DNA of 64,000 bases. Source: Phycisphaeraceae bacterium. GTDB lineage: Bacteria > Planctomycetota > Phycisphaerae > Phycisphaerales > UBA1924. Under the pieces are notes generated by a model. The model was given only the letters and a program-made list of their open reading frames with translations, was not told where the DNA came from and searched no databases. Positions 42,705-52,094 of this stretch are shown here, one piece after another (position 1 is the first letter of the stretch; each line of letters opens with the position of its first letter). The stretch lies in contig JAHBXK010000005.1 of NCBI GenBank assembly GCA_019636535.1, forward strand, positions 62,001-126,000, read 5' to 3'. A program made the position numbers and the translations under genes.

Positions 42705-43410
42705 GGTCAGGCTCGTGGTGTGTGGTGATCAGGTCAATGGCTGATGAATGAAGAAGCGGGAGACGGGGGTGCGAGTGGACGGGCGTGGAACGCAAGCCGC
42801 CGCCCGTGTGCGTGTTCGGCTGGGCGGCGGTGGGTGGGGAAGTTGATCGGCTTAGGTTTCTCCGGACGGTGCGGCGTGGATTACGCCGCAGCCGCTTCGT
42901 GGATTCCGATCCCGTCCTCACCGTGGCCGCGTCGGCCGTGGGGCCGATGGCGATGGGCGCAACAACAACCGGCGCGGGCGCAACGCACGCGGGGCGTTGG
43001 GCGAAGAGCGGGATGGCGTGACGTGCGCGTGAGCATGAGGGAACCCAGAGATTACACGACGCATTCGGGTGGTCAAGAGTTCGAACCGGGTTTGAGCGTG
43101 TTTGCGGACCCGGGGCTTGGTGACGCGGCGAGAGCGAGTTTGGAAATCGGGGGCGGGGGCGCAAGTGGCGGTGGGCGAAGGGGTTGGCCGGGGCGCTCGT
43201 GCGGGTTGGGGCAATGAACGGGCGGCACGCCCGATAGCCGGAACGGAATGTGAAGATCTGACCGAATCGGCCGGGGCGACGGGTCGATAGGGGTCGATGC
43301 GGCGCAGCGCGACGCGGCGAATTGCGCGTGTGTGCGCCGGGAGTGGTGACGGAGCGATCGGGTTCGCGGGAATGGACCGCGGGTGCCTCGACGAGCAGGG
43401 AGGAGCGATC
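42705..43410. other. Gene-poor region upstream of the PilZ genes
   Basis: About 700 bp without a convincing gene. The one clear structure is a hairpin at 42870-42890 (GCGGCGT/ACGCCGC, 5-base loop). Overlapping open frames exist, but they are arginine-, proline- or alanine-rich shadows. Confidence 0.45.
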
Positions 43411-43914
43411 ATGGCGAGTTTCGATTCGAAGTTCGGCCCCGCCGCAGCGCGCGTTCGGCATCGCGCGGACCCGCTGGGCGCTTCCGGCGCTGGCGATCGG
43501 AACGACGGTCGGCGCGCGGGCCGGCTGCGCTGCGCGATGATGGGGGCGAGCCTGGGCACGACGCACGGCGAGTTGCTGGACGCGTCGGCGACGGGCGCGC
43601 GCGTGCTGGTTCGCCGCAACCCGGAGTTGAGCGCCGGCGCCGAGTTCACGATGGAGATCGACCCCGGCGCGGGCATGGGCGGGACGATCCGCATCGCGTG
43701 CCGCGTGGTGTGGGTGCGGCTGAACGCGGACAAGAAGTTTGAATTGGGCGTGGAGTTTGTGAACATGCCCGAGCCGGTGCGCAAGCGGCTGCTCGAGGCG
43801 GTGCTGAACCCGACGAGGACCGAGAGCCTTCGCCGCGGGTGGAGCGTTGTGGGCGGGCTCGGGGTTGATGACGGCGAGGAGGATGCTGTCGACGGGGCGG
43901 GCGGCGGAGTTTGA
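43411..43914 (+). CDS. PilZ-domain protein
   Basis: This 167-residue protein begins at the ATG at 43411 with a strong AGGGAGGA ribosome binding site. The PilZ-type beta barrel is seen in LGTTHGELLDASATGARVLV, FTMEIDPGAG, IRIACRVVWVRLNADKKFEL and GVEFVNM. The D-x-S-x-x-G c-di-GMP switch is present as DASATGAR; the upstream RxxxR is less sure (GRRAGRLRC). It may bind c-di-GMP and control motility or surface functions. The second PilZ gene follows after 53 bp. Confidence 0.75.
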   Translation: MASFDSKFGPAAARVRHRADPLGASGAGDRNDGRRAGRLRCAMMGASLGTTHGELLDASATGARVLVRRNPELSAGAEFTMEIDPGAGMGGTIRIACRVVWVRLNADKKFELGVEFVNMPEPVRKRLLEAVLNPTRTESLRRGWSVVGGLGVDDGEEDAVDGAGGGV

Positions 43915-43967
43915 GGGAAGTGGCTTGGCGCAACGCGCGGCCGCGCTGCTCGGAGGACGTGAACGGG

Positions 43968-44390
43968 ATGTTCGGCTACGGACGAATTCGGCCCGTGATT
44001 GAAGCGCCCGGCGCGGATGCGGCGGGCGCGGATGGATCGCCCGTCTCGGCGTCGAACCGGCGGGTGAAGAACCGGATCAACTGCGTGCTGCTGGAGTGCG
44101 AGTTCGGCGAGGTTGTGAACCTTTCGATGACGGGCATGCGCGTGCGGTGTCATCGCAAGGTGGTCCCGCCGCCGAAGTCGATCGGGCCGATGCGGCTGAC
44201 GCTGCGGCTTGATGGGCGGGCGCTGGAGGTGAACGGGCGGATCGCGTGGACAAAGCGAGGCGGACCCGCGGGGCTCGGTCGGTGGGAGATCGGCGTGGAG
44301 TTTCTCGATGCGGACGAGGGGCTCCGGCGCGAGTTGTCGCGATTGGCGCGCGAATCGTCGGACTGCGAGATCGTCCGGCCGCGCGGCTGA
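43968..44390 (+). CDS. PilZ-domain protein (second copy)
   Basis: This 140-residue protein has RRVKNRINCVLLECEFGEVV, followed by NLSMTGMRVRCHRK, with N-x-S-x-x-G in place of D-x-S-x-x-G, and LEVNGRIAWTKRG then WEIGVEFLD, the PilZ barrel pattern. The start at 43968 follows GGAGG. An earlier TTG or GTG is possible. It pairs with the upstream PilZ gene, probably as a diverged duplicate in one transcript. It ends 16 bp from the convergent lipoprotein gene. Confidence 0.7.
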   Translation: MFGYGRIRPVIEAPGADAAGADGSPVSASNRRVKNRINCVLLECEFGEVVNLSMTGMRVRCHRKVVPPPKSIGPMRLTLRLDGRALEVNGRIAWTKRGGPAGLGRWEIGVEFLDADEGLRRELSRLARESSDCEIVRPRG

Positions 44391-44406
44391 GCCTCAAGTA
44401 AATCGT

Positions 44407-45117
44407 TCAGCGTGTTGTGCGCAGCGCATCGAGGCGCTGGGCCAGGTCTTCGGCCCAGAACCGGACAACCGCCCGGCCGAGATCTGTCTCGGATTGATCG
44501 GGGCGATCAGCGCTCAGGCGTGCGGGGGCCGAGGCGTCGGCGAATGTTGCCAGTGCCCGGCCGGAATCGGACAGTTCAACGACGCACGATGCGTTGGCGA
44601 AGTTGGGGGCCGTGCCGCCGCTGACGCGCACGCGCAGGAGGAGCACGCCGGCGCGTGCGGCGGTGTCGCTGTCGGCGCTCGTCGGGGCGGGCGCAAGCGA
44701 CTCGGAGATCGTCTCGTCGAGCGTCTGCGCGAGCAGATCGGTCCAGTAGCGATCGGTTCCGGCACCGGTTGCGGTCTCGACGACGTACTGCGTTGATGCG
44801 CGCAGGCGGTCGGCGTCGAGCACGCGGAACTCGGGAGCGCCTGCCGGGCCGGGCACGGGCGCTGCCGAACGAGTCTCGCCCCCGCTCTCGGGCGGCATCG
44901 GTCCGGGCGATGGCTGCGCCACCGGGGTGAGCGTGACGGCGGATGACTTGGCGTCGGGTCGGCCCTCATCGGCGGCGGTGGCGGCGGCGGCGGTCGATGA
45001 GAGCGGCTTGACCGAGTTGCCCGTATCGGCGCACGCCGAGAGCGCGAGCATCGCCCCGGCCAGAGCAAGGAGCGCCGCGGGGGAAGTCGATCGGCCGATG
45101 ATCGTGTGTGTGAGCAT
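44407..45117 (-). CDS. Lipoprotein of unknown function
   Basis: This 236-residue protein has a signal peptide with lipobox (ALAGAMLALSACADTG), a low-complexity Ala/Pro/Ser linker to about residue 95, and a compact alpha/beta domain (FRVLDADRLRASTQYVVETA, LLLRVRVSGGTAPNFANASC, FWAEDLAQRLDAL). The arrangement recalls LpoB-like outer-membrane lipoproteins, but I see no defining motif. It lies 77 bp downstream of an amidohydrolase-like gene on the same strand. Confidence 0.65.
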   Translation of the reverse strand: MLTHTIIGRSTSPAALLALAGAMLALSACADTGNSVKPLSSTAAAATAADEGRPDAKSSAVTLTPVAQPSPGPMPPESGGETRSAAPVPGPAGAPEFRVLDADRLRASTQYVVETATGAGTDRYWTDLLAQTLDETISESLAPAPTSADSDTAARAGVLLLRVRVSGGTAPNFANASCVVELSDSGRALATFADASAPARLSADRPDQSETDLGRAVVRFWAEDLAQRLDALRTTR

Positions 45118-45194
45118 GTAGGACAAGATCGGACAGGCACGCCGGGGCGGTGCAACTTGTTGGGGCGATGGTGCTTCGGGCCGGCCCCGGGGCG

Positions 45195-46718
45195 TCACCG
45201 CGGGCTCTGCGCATCGATCTGGCGGTACTTCTCGCGGTACTTGTGCTCGAGTTCGGTCTGCTTGTTGCGCAGGTCGATGGTTCGCCCATCGATGAAGGCC
45301 ATGGTGGGGTTGGTCGCGATCTCCAGCACGTCGCCGTTGGTGACGATGAGCGTCGCGCTCTTGCCGACTTCGAGCGATCCGTAGCGATCCGCCACGCCGA
45401 GCATTTTCGCGGGGCTGAGCGTGATCGATCGCACGGCCGCATCGGCGTCGAGGCCGTAGGCGACGGCGAGCGCGGCGGCGTAGGGCAGGTTTCGCTCGTG
45501 CGCTGCTTCCTCGCCGCTGGCCATGCACCACTCGATCCCCGCGGCTTCGAGCCGGGCGGGGAGCGTGTACGCCTCGTCGAACGGCGAGTCGTCGCGCTTG
45601 GGGAAGCGGATTGTCCCCGGCACGATCACGCTGACCTCGTGCCGCTTCAAGAGGTCAGCGCACAAGGGCGCATCGTGCCCACCGACCAGCACGCACCGGA
45701 CGCCGTGGCGCGCGCAGAAGAGCACGGCCTGCGTGATCTGATCGACGTCGTTGGCGAGGATGAAGACCGGGCGCTTGGCCGCTGCGGCGGAGCGGTCAGC
45801 GCCGATGCCCAGCACGCTGCGCATGCCCTCGAAGCGCAGGTCGGTGGGAAGTTTCGCCGCGGCGTCGGCGGTGCCGCGAGCGTTGTGGTAGGCGCGGGCC
45901 TGCGTGAAGAACTCGTCGAGCAGCCGGACTCGCTCGTCGATCTCCTTCTGCTGTTCCTCCACGCTCTTGTCCATCCACCAGGCCTCGATCGGCCGCGCCT
46001 GCGGCCAGTTCAGCACCAGCCCGGCGTCGTCGAGAACGGTCATGTCCTCCCACGTCCAGCCGTCGAGACGGATCACGCCCGGCCTGCCGGGGATCATGCC
46101 CCCCGGCCCGGCGAAGTAGTTGATCATGCCGCCGGGATTCGTGAGGGGGAAGACGCCCGCGAGCAGCACGCCGTTGGTTCGGGCGACGGGGAAGAGCGTT
46201 GAATCCGGGTTGACCGCGGCGACGGCGCGAACCTCGGGTGATGCGAATCCCACCTCGCCGTAGTCGAGCGTTGCGCGAACCGCGGCGATCTCGATGAGCC
46301 CGAGTTGCGTGTACGGCACGAACAGGCCCGGGTAGACGCGCTGGCCGGCGGCGTCGATGACCCGAACGCCCTGGCCGTCGATGCGCTGGCGCGCGTCGGC
46401 CGCCAGACCGTTCAGGTCGTTCATGGAGCCGAGCGCCGTGATGACCCCGTTGTCGAAGGTGATGTACCCGCTCTCGATCGGTTGCGATGCGACCGGATGC
46501 ACGCGCGCGTTGATGATCGCGATCGGCCCGGCTTGGGGCGGGGCCTTGATGCCCAGGTCCTGCCCGTGCGCGGCGGGCGCGAGCAAGACCGCGAGCGCAA
46601 GCGGGACGAGCCGTCGGGCGCAACGAAACAAGCGGGCAGAATCTCGGCGCGGGTGTTGCGAACTCGCAATCGCAATCGCCCACGTTGTCGCGCTCGATCC
46701 AAGTGTGTGCCTAGTCAT
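45195..46718 (-). CDS. Exported amidohydrolase-like protein lacking the metal-binding HxH
   Basis: This 507-residue protein has an export signal (LVPLALAVLLAPAAHGQ) and the amidohydrolase layout: IAIINARVHPVASQPIESG for the N-terminal beta-sandwich, RVYPGLFVPYTQLGL where active enzymes have GLIDxHxH, and the C-terminal LGVADRYGSLEVGKSATLIV. The metal-binding HxH motif is missing, so hydrolysis is doubtful. It is next to the two-domain amidohydrolase on the same strand, with 77 bp between, so it may be an accessory subunit. The start at 46718 has GAAGGAA upstream. Confidence 0.78.
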   Translation of the reverse strand: MTRHTLGSSATTWAIAIASSQHPRRDSARLFRCARRLVPLALAVLLAPAAHGQDLGIKAPPQAGPIAIINARVHPVASQPIESGYITFDNGVITALGSMNDLNGLAADARQRIDGQGVRVIDAAGQRVYPGLFVPYTQLGLIEIAAVRATLDYGEVGFASPEVRAVAAVNPDSTLFPVARTNGVLLAGVFPLTNPGGMINYFAGPGGMIPGRPGVIRLDGWTWEDMTVLDDAGLVLNWPQARPIEAWWMDKSVEEQQKEIDERVRLLDEFFTQARAYHNARGTADAAAKLPTDLRFEGMRSVLGIGADRSAAAAKRPVFILANDVDQITQAVLFCARHGVRCVLVGGHDAPLCADLLKRHEVSVIVPGTIRFPKRDDSPFDEAYTLPARLEAAGIEWCMASGEEAAHERNLPYAAALAVAYGLDADAAVRSITLSPAKMLGVADRYGSLEVGKSATLIVTNGDVLEIATNPTMAFIDGRTIDLRNKQTELEHKYREKYRQIDAQSPR

Positions 46719-46795
46719 CGCTTCGGTTCCTTCGGTCGGCGGTCCGTTCAACAAAGACATGTACCTCGTGAGCGAGTCAAGTCGTGCCGCGGGCA

Positions 46796-49700
46796 TCACC
46801 ACCCCATGATGAGCCCGCAATCTCCGCAGCGCGCGAAGCGGGGGTCGAGGCCGCGTTGCAACAGGTGCAGGTAGTGCTCGCGGCGGACCACCGCCGCGTG
46901 GTCGTTCATGCGCTGCATGAGCGAGCCCCGCCCGGACCGCGCGAACTCCGGCGGCGCTTCCTCGGCTTCCTCGTCCGGCTCACCCGCGGGGTCTGAGTCC
47001 GGGCCGGGCGTGCCCGGGCCGCCGCGACGGCCGCGTCTGTCGCCGGCGCCCGCGCCCCCTGCGCGCCCAGCGCCCTTCTCGCGGGCTTCCTGGGCCAGGA
47101 CTTTCTGGATGAGACGGGCGCGCTCGCGCGCGATGCGCTCTCGCATCGCCCGATCGTCGTCGAGGCTGAACATCAGCCGTCCGTCGATGTACGTCCGCTC
47201 GCACCGACTCAGGCTCGACAGGGGCGGTCCGCTCCAGATCACCACGTCAGCGTCTTTCCCGCTCTCGATCGAGCCGACACGGCCCTCGATGCCAAGTTGC
47301 TTGGCCGGGTTGATGGTGACAAAGCGCAGCGCGGTGGCGGGCGAGATCGGCGACTCCGTCGATGAATACTTCACACCCTTGGCCGCCTCGCCGTTCATGC
47401 GGCGGGCCAGTTCGTCGGAGTCGCTGTTGAAACTCAGGACCACGCCGCGATCGTGCAGGATCGGCCCGGCGTGGGGGATCGCGTCCTGCACCTCCATCTT
47501 GAAGGCCCACCAGTCGGTGAAGAGCGAAGCGCCGATGGCCGCTTCTCGCACGTCGTCGGCAACCTTGTAGCACTCCAGGCCGTGCTGATAGGAACCGATG
47601 CGGAAGCCGAACTCCTTGGCCAGGCGGGCGAGCATGAGGATCTCGTCCTGGCGGTAACTGTGGCAGTGCACCAGCCGCTCACCGGCGAGGATTTCGGCGA
47701 GGGCGTCGAGTTCGAGGTCGGGGCGGGGCCCGGCGGGCCAGCGGTGTTGCCCTGCCGTTCGCGCACGCTCATCGCGGACGCGTTCGGTGCGGATCGCGCC
47801 GGCATACTCCCGCGCCGCCGTGAACCGATCGCGGATGATCGTCTCCACCCCCATCCGCGTCTGTGGATACCGCGTCCGGTTGTTGTCGCCCCAGTTGCTC
47901 TGCTTCACGTTCTCGCCGAGCGCGAACTTGATCCCCGGCTTGGCGCCCTCCATGTGCATGCCGTCGGGATGTTCGACGCCCCAGCGGATCTTGTTGGTCT
48001 GCGTCTGGCCGCCGATCGGGTTTGCCGAGCCGTGCATCGAGTTCACGGTCGTCGTACCGCCGGCGAGTTGTCGGTACCACGAGATCGAGTCGGGGTCGGT
48101 CACGTCACCGATGCGAACTTCCGCCGTCACCGCCTGCCCCGCTTCGTTCACGCCCTTGCTGATCCCCGTGTGCGAGTGCGCATCGATCAGGCCCGGCGTC
48201 ACGTGCTTGCCCGCGGCGTCGACTTCATCCCACGGCGAATCGAACCGCGCCCGCGCCGCGACGTCGGCCCACTCGCCGCGCGTGCCGACGAACACGACCT
48301 TGCCGTTGTGGATGCGGACGACGCCGTCTTCGATCACGCGGTCGTTGTCGTCGCACGTCCAGACCGTGCCGCCGATGATCAGCACGTGGCGCTGTTCGGG
48401 GTATGCCTCGCGGCCGTGCGCAACGTGGGGCGTGAGCAGCCGGGCGGGGATCGCCGCGATGTCGTCGGTCTCGGGCGTGCCGCGATCGTTCTCCTTCTTC
48501 TTGTCGTCGGCCCCCGGCGGCGCGTCTCCCGGCCTTTCTGGCGACGCGGGTTCCGCCGGCGCGGGCTCGGCGGGCGCTTTGCGCTTGGCCGTCCAATGCA
48601 TCACCTCTTCGCTTGCACGCACCGTCAGCCCGTGCATCACGCGCTCGCCCGTCGACGAATCGGTCTCGACGATCGCCTCACACCGGAAGACGCCCGGCGT
48701 GCCGAACGGCTCGTGCTCGAAGACGAACGTCAGCCGGTCCGCAACCAGTTTGACATCCCGCGCCTTGCTCTCCTGACGCGTTGGCTTCGCGGGCTCGTCC
48801 GCCTTTGCTCCCGGCTCCGGTTCGGCCGCTCCATCTGCTTGTTTCGGTTGCGCGTCCGCCACCTCCTTGACCACCTTCACGCCCCCATCGTCATCGATCT
48901 CCAGGAAGAGCGCACCCGGCGAGGCCATCACGCCTTGCGTGAACTCGATCGTCCACGTTCCCTCGAGTTCGTGCTTCTTGCGCGGCTCGATCTCGTGCCG
49001 CCGGCCGTCGATCCACACCTCTAGCACCTTCACCGGCTTGTGGGCCTTGGGGTCCCGGTCCGGCGCGTGATCGAACAGGTCTCCGTCGGCCACAACAAGG
49101 CTCGCGACGAACCCCGGCTTGACCATGCCCAACCTGTCCGACACGCCCAGCACCATCGCGGGGTGCGTCGTCAGCATCGCCATCGCCCGGTCCTTCGGCA
49201 GGCCGTGCTTGACGGCCTCGGCCAGGCGCTTCCAGAAGGCGTTTCGTCCGCCAGCCTTGTCGGGAACCTTGCTCGTCGTCAACGCCACGCGCACACCGGC
49301 CGCGTCCAGCCGGCGCGGGTTCGTCGGCCCCTGCTCCCAGTCCATCAGCGCCTGCAGATCAACGCTGTCGGCCTTCCCCAGCGTGTCCACGCGCGGCCGC
49401 TGCGGGAAGTTCAGCGGCAGAACAACGGTCTGCAGGAAGCGGTCGTCGCGCTGCGCTTCGTGCTGAAGCGACTCGAGCCGGCGGAACTCGCGCCCGCTGC
49501 CGATCACCACCACGCCCCGATCGAACTCGCGCCCGATCTTGATCGCGCGCAGCGCCTCGAGTTCGTCCGCCACGTCGAACGCCAGCGGCACCCACCCATC
49601 CACGCCCGAGGTGCTCCCGGCCGCAGCGCTCTCCCGCCGCATCGGCCAGAGTGCCGCGATCGCGTCCTTCGGGCCCTTGATCCAATCGTCCGATCGAATC

Positions 49701-50542
49701 CCCTCGCCCGCTCCGCGCCACATCGTGTCGAGCATCGTCTGGCGGATCAGCGCGATCGCCCCCATCTGCGAGCCGGGGTACGCCGACCAGCGGACTTCGT
49801 CGGACCGGCCCTCGCGCCGACCCCCACCTCCGCCGCCGCGATCAAGACCGACCGTCATGTACGCGTACCGCTCGTACACCGGGGGCGGCTCCGCGCTCGG
49901 CTCGCGGTCGATCTTCCCCAGCGACACCGCCGCCGCGCGTCCGCGGATCAGCCCGCCGCGCGGCGAGAGCCCCGCCGCGACGAACCCCATCTTCCGCAAC
50001 TGCTCGGCCGTCCTGTCGTCGATCGGTGGGGCGCCGAACCCGTCGTCCGCCCGCGCGCCCGTTGCGCCGTCCAGCACGCTCCGCTGCGGCATGACGTGCG
50101 GGCTCCAGTGCACACCCGGCGAGTTCGGGTCCGGCCGCGGCGCATCGACCTCGACGAACGCATCGATGAAGCCGGGGTAGATGTGCAGCCCAGCGCAGTC
50201 GTGCACGCGATAGCCGGCGGGCGCGGCGGCGTCGCCCACCGACTCGATCCGTCCGTTGCGGATCAGCACCGTCGCGTTCGCGATCGACGTTCCGGGCTCG
50301 GTGTGGACCGTTGCGCCGACCAGCGCGTGCAGGCCGGACCCCACGCCCGTCGGGCTGGTCGGGTCCAAACGGCGCGGCCCGTTCGGTGGCGGACGGAGCG
50401 CTGAGACGTCCGCGGACGTTGCCGCCGGCGGGCTTGCCGATGCGAACGACGACGACGACCACGCCGCGATCGCGGCGAAAGCACCCAGCACGGCACACGG
50501 CAACACCCACCCTGCAAGCGACCGGCGATGAATCGTCTTCAT
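46796..50542 (-). CDS. Large exported protein with two amidohydrolase-like domains
   Basis: This 1248-residue protein has a signal segment (LPCAVLGAFAAIAAW), an N-terminal amidohydrolase-like domain (about residues 70-530) whose HxH site reads YPGFIDAFVEVDAP and is therefore inactive, a Lys/Glu/Pro-rich linker with a beta-rich module, and a C-terminal domain (about 750-1180) with VTPGLIDAHSHTGI, the intact HxH, plus HCHSYRQDE and GSYQHGLEC. The last 90 residues are rich in Arg, Gly and Pro and end in CGDCG. The C-terminal half is probably a metal-dependent hydrolase of the imidazolonepropionase/prolidase-like group. The two genes look like relatives by duplication. Confidence 0.82.
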   Translation of the reverse strand: MKTIHRRSLAGWVLPCAVLGAFAAIAAWSSSSFASASPPAATSADVSALRPPPNGPRRLDPTSPTGVGSGLHALVGATVHTEPGTSIANATVLIRNGRIESVGDAAAPAGYRVHDCAGLHIYPGFIDAFVEVDAPRPDPNSPGVHWSPHVMPQRSVLDGATGARADDGFGAPPIDDRTAEQLRKMGFVAAGLSPRGGLIRGRAAAVSLGKIDREPSAEPPPVYERYAYMTVGLDRGGGGGGRREGRSDEVRWSAYPGSQMGAIALIRQTMLDTMWRGAGEGIRSDDWIKGPKDAIAALWPMRRESAAAGSTSGVDGWVPLAFDVADELEALRAIKIGREFDRGVVVIGSGREFRRLESLQHEAQRDDRFLQTVVLPLNFPQRPRVDTLGKADSVDLQALMDWEQGPTNPRRLDAAGVRVALTTSKVPDKAGGRNAFWKRLAEAVKHGLPKDRAMAMLTTHPAMVLGVSDRLGMVKPGFVASLVVADGDLFDHAPDRDPKAHKPVKVLEVWIDGRRHEIEPRKKHELEGTWTIEFTQGVMASPGALFLEIDDDGGVKVVKEVADAQPKQADGAAEPEPGAKADEPAKPTRQESKARDVKLVADRLTFVFEHEPFGTPGVFRCEAIVETDSSTGERVMHGLTVRASEEVMHWTAKRKAPAEPAPAEPASPERPGDAPPGADDKKKENDRGTPETDDIAAIPARLLTPHVAHGREAYPEQRHVLIIGGTVWTCDDNDRVIEDGVVRIHNGKVVFVGTRGEWADVAARARFDSPWDEVDAAGKHVTPGLIDAHSHTGISKGVNEAGQAVTAEVRIGDVTDPDSISWYRQLAGGTTTVNSMHGSANPIGGQTQTNKIRWGVEHPDGMHMEGAKPGIKFALGENVKQSNWGDNNRTRYPQTRMGVETIIRDRFTAAREYAGAIRTERVRDERARTAGQHRWPAGPRPDLELDALAEILAGERLVHCHSYRQDEILMLARLAKEFGFRIGSYQHGLECYKVADDVREAAIGASLFTDWWAFKMEVQDAIPHAGPILHDRGVVLSFNSDSDELARRMNGEAAKGVKYSSTESPISPATALRFVTINPAKQLGIEGRVGSIESGKDADVVIWSGPPLSSLSRCERTYIDGRLMFSLDDDRAMRERIARERARLIQKVLAQEAREKGAGRAGGAGAGDRRGRRGGPGTPGPDSDPAGEPDEEAEEAPPEFARSGRGSLMQRMNDHAAVVRREHYLHLLQRGLDPRFARCGDCGLIMGW

Positions 50543-50884
50543 GCTGGCAGAGTACCGCGCAGATGGCTCCGCGCTGCGGCCCGGCCCGCGCCAATGCCCG
50601 AACAGGCGGTTTGCCCGAGTTCCAGTGCGCGGACGGACGAGAGAATCCTGCCCGGCCGGGGTCTGTTCCACGCATCTTGCCCGCCGGAAGGCCCCGGCCT
50701 AACCTTCCCGCTCACTTGTCCGAAATTCTGCCGGGATCGATCAGTACCCCGGCCCGTCCCGCCCGGTAGGCGGCGAGCCTTCCCAGCCCCCCCGCGGCCT
50801 TCGGGGTTGTCCGGCTGTGCGTCGGGTCCGAACCCCTCCACGTCCGGCCAACCCCTCCAACCCCCGCCGATCGGAGTCTTCGCC
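50543..50884. other. Leader and promoter region of rplM
   Basis: 342 bp precede rplM. No gene is present. The stretch holds GTCTGTTCCACGCATCTTGC at 50661-50680, which resembles 1341-1360, and a small hairpin near 50786-50802. It may contain the rplM promoter and a leader RNA controlling ribosomal protein synthesis, but I see no clear -35/-10 pair. Confidence 0.45.
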
Positions 50885-51322
50885 ATGCGTCGTCAAACCA
50901 CCATGCACACCCCGCAGTCGGCCCCGAACAAGAACTGGTTCGTGGTCGACGCCACCGACGTGCCGCTCGGCCGCCTGGCTTCGGACGTCGCCCAGATCAT
51001 CATGGGCAAGCACCGCCCCGACTACACGCCGCACGTCGATTGCGGCGACTTCGTCATCGTCACCAACGGCACGAAGGTCGGCCTGACCGGCAACAAGGCG
51101 AACATCTACAAGAAGCAGCGCTACACCTACCACGCCGGCGGCCTGAAGGACGAGTCCTACGGCTCGCTCCGCACCCGCCGACCCGAGAAACTCATCGAGG
51201 ACGCCGTCAAGGGCATGTTGCCCAAGAACCGCCTCTCGCGCCACATGCTCAAGAAACTCAAGGTCTACCCCGCCGGCGAGCACCCGCACCAGTCGCAGCA
51301 GCCTCAGGCGATCGTGCTGTAA
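50885..51322 (+). CDS. rplM: 50S ribosomal protein L13
   Basis: L13 is an early-assembly protein of the large subunit. The 145-residue sequence shows NKNWFVVDATDVPLGRLASD, GKHRPDYTPHVDCGDFVIV, the KKQRYTYHAGGLKDESYGSL segment and the C-terminal MLPKNRLSRHMLKKLKVYPA, followed by EHPHQSQQP. The start at 50885 fits the usual length. The pair rplM-rpsI is conserved throughout bacteria; the gap here is 85 bp. Confidence 0.97.
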   Translation: MRRQTTMHTPQSAPNKNWFVVDATDVPLGRLASDVAQIIMGKHRPDYTPHVDCGDFVIVTNGTKVGLTGNKANIYKKQRYTYHAGGLKDESYGSLRTRRPEKLIEDAVKGMLPKNRLSRHMLKKLKVYPAGEHPHQSQQPQAIVL

Positions 51323-51407
51323 GCCGCCAGCGAGCCGTCACGCACTCAATTGAACCAAAGAAACAAAGGCAGCAGGTCCAGCAGTCGAACACGCAGCAGA
51401 GCAAACC

Positions 51408-51923
51408 ATGACCAGCCTCCCCGAGATCACCGGCCTTTCCGCGATCAACCCCTCGAGCATCGAGAAGCCCAAGCAGATGCAGCGCCAACTGCGCGCCCCC
51501 GGCGAGGCCAAGCACGGCTGGTGGTGGGGCACGGGCCGCCGCAAGCGAGCTGTCGCCCGCGTCCGCATCCGCCCGGCAAAGGAAGGCGCCGCCGGCGTCC
51601 GCATCCAACTCTCCGACAAGGCGAGCAAGACCGTTGAGGAGTACTTCTCCGAACTCCGCGACCGCAACGACTGCTACGCGCCGCTGAGCGTCACGCAGAT
51701 GCGTGACAAACTCGAGGTCGTCTGCCGCATCGCCGGCGGCGGCTACATGGGCCAGGCCCAGGCTGTCCGCCTCGGCATCGCCCGCGCCCTGCGCGACTAC
51801 GACCCCACGCTCGAAGACGCCCTCCGCGACAACGGCTTCCTGACTCGCGACGCCCGCGAGGTCGAGCGTAAGAAGTACGGCCAGGCCGGCGCCCGCCGTC
51901 GCTTCCAGTTCTCCAAGCGCTGA
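51408..51923 (+). CDS. rpsI: 30S ribosomal protein S9
   Basis: S9 reaches the decoding centre with its C-terminal tail. The 171-residue protein has a nonstandard N-terminal extension of about 35 residues, then WWWGTGRRKRAVARVRI, the central VVCRIAGGGYMGQAQAVRLG, followed by IARALRDYDP, and the basic end GQAGARRRFQFSKR, in which the last Arg contacts the P-site tRNA. It follows rplM as usual. A clear terminator follows. Confidence 0.97.
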   Translation: MTSLPEITGLSAINPSSIEKPKQMQRQLRAPGEAKHGWWWGTGRRKRAVARVRIRPAKEGAAGVRIQLSDKASKTVEEYFSELRDRNDCYAPLSVTQMRDKLEVVCRIAGGGYMGQAQAVRLGIARALRDYDPTLEDALRDNGFLTRDAREVERKKYGQAGARRRFQFSKR

Positions 51924-51984
51924 TCCAAGCGTCGGGGCGCGATCTTCGCGGCGTTTCCGACACCATCCCGAGCACCAAACAAAG

Positions 51985-52020
51985 CACCCCCGGACCCTGC
52001 GGCCCGGGGGTGTTGTTGTT
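51985..52020 (+). terminator. Intrinsic terminator after rpsI
   Basis: A 9-bp stem CACCCCCGG/CCGGGGGTG with a 10-base loop is followed by TTGTTGTT at 52013-52020, on the plus strand 62 bp after rpsI. It ends the rplM-rpsI transcript. Confidence 0.75.
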
Positions 52021-52094
52021 GGAAGGACCCGCGGGAGGTTCGATGCGCGCGGATCGTTCCAGGGTGTGTTGCGGTCGATGAGGGTCCGGGCCGC

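Noticed and set aside
42744-43217. Open frame of 157 codons as a gene
   Set aside because: Composition (Trp/Arg/Gly/Pro runs) is typical of a shadow frame in GC-rich DNA, with no ribosome binding site or domain.
50661-50683. A second parS site (TGTTCCACG half-site) upstream of rplM
   Set aside because: Only one half matches; there is no inverted second half.
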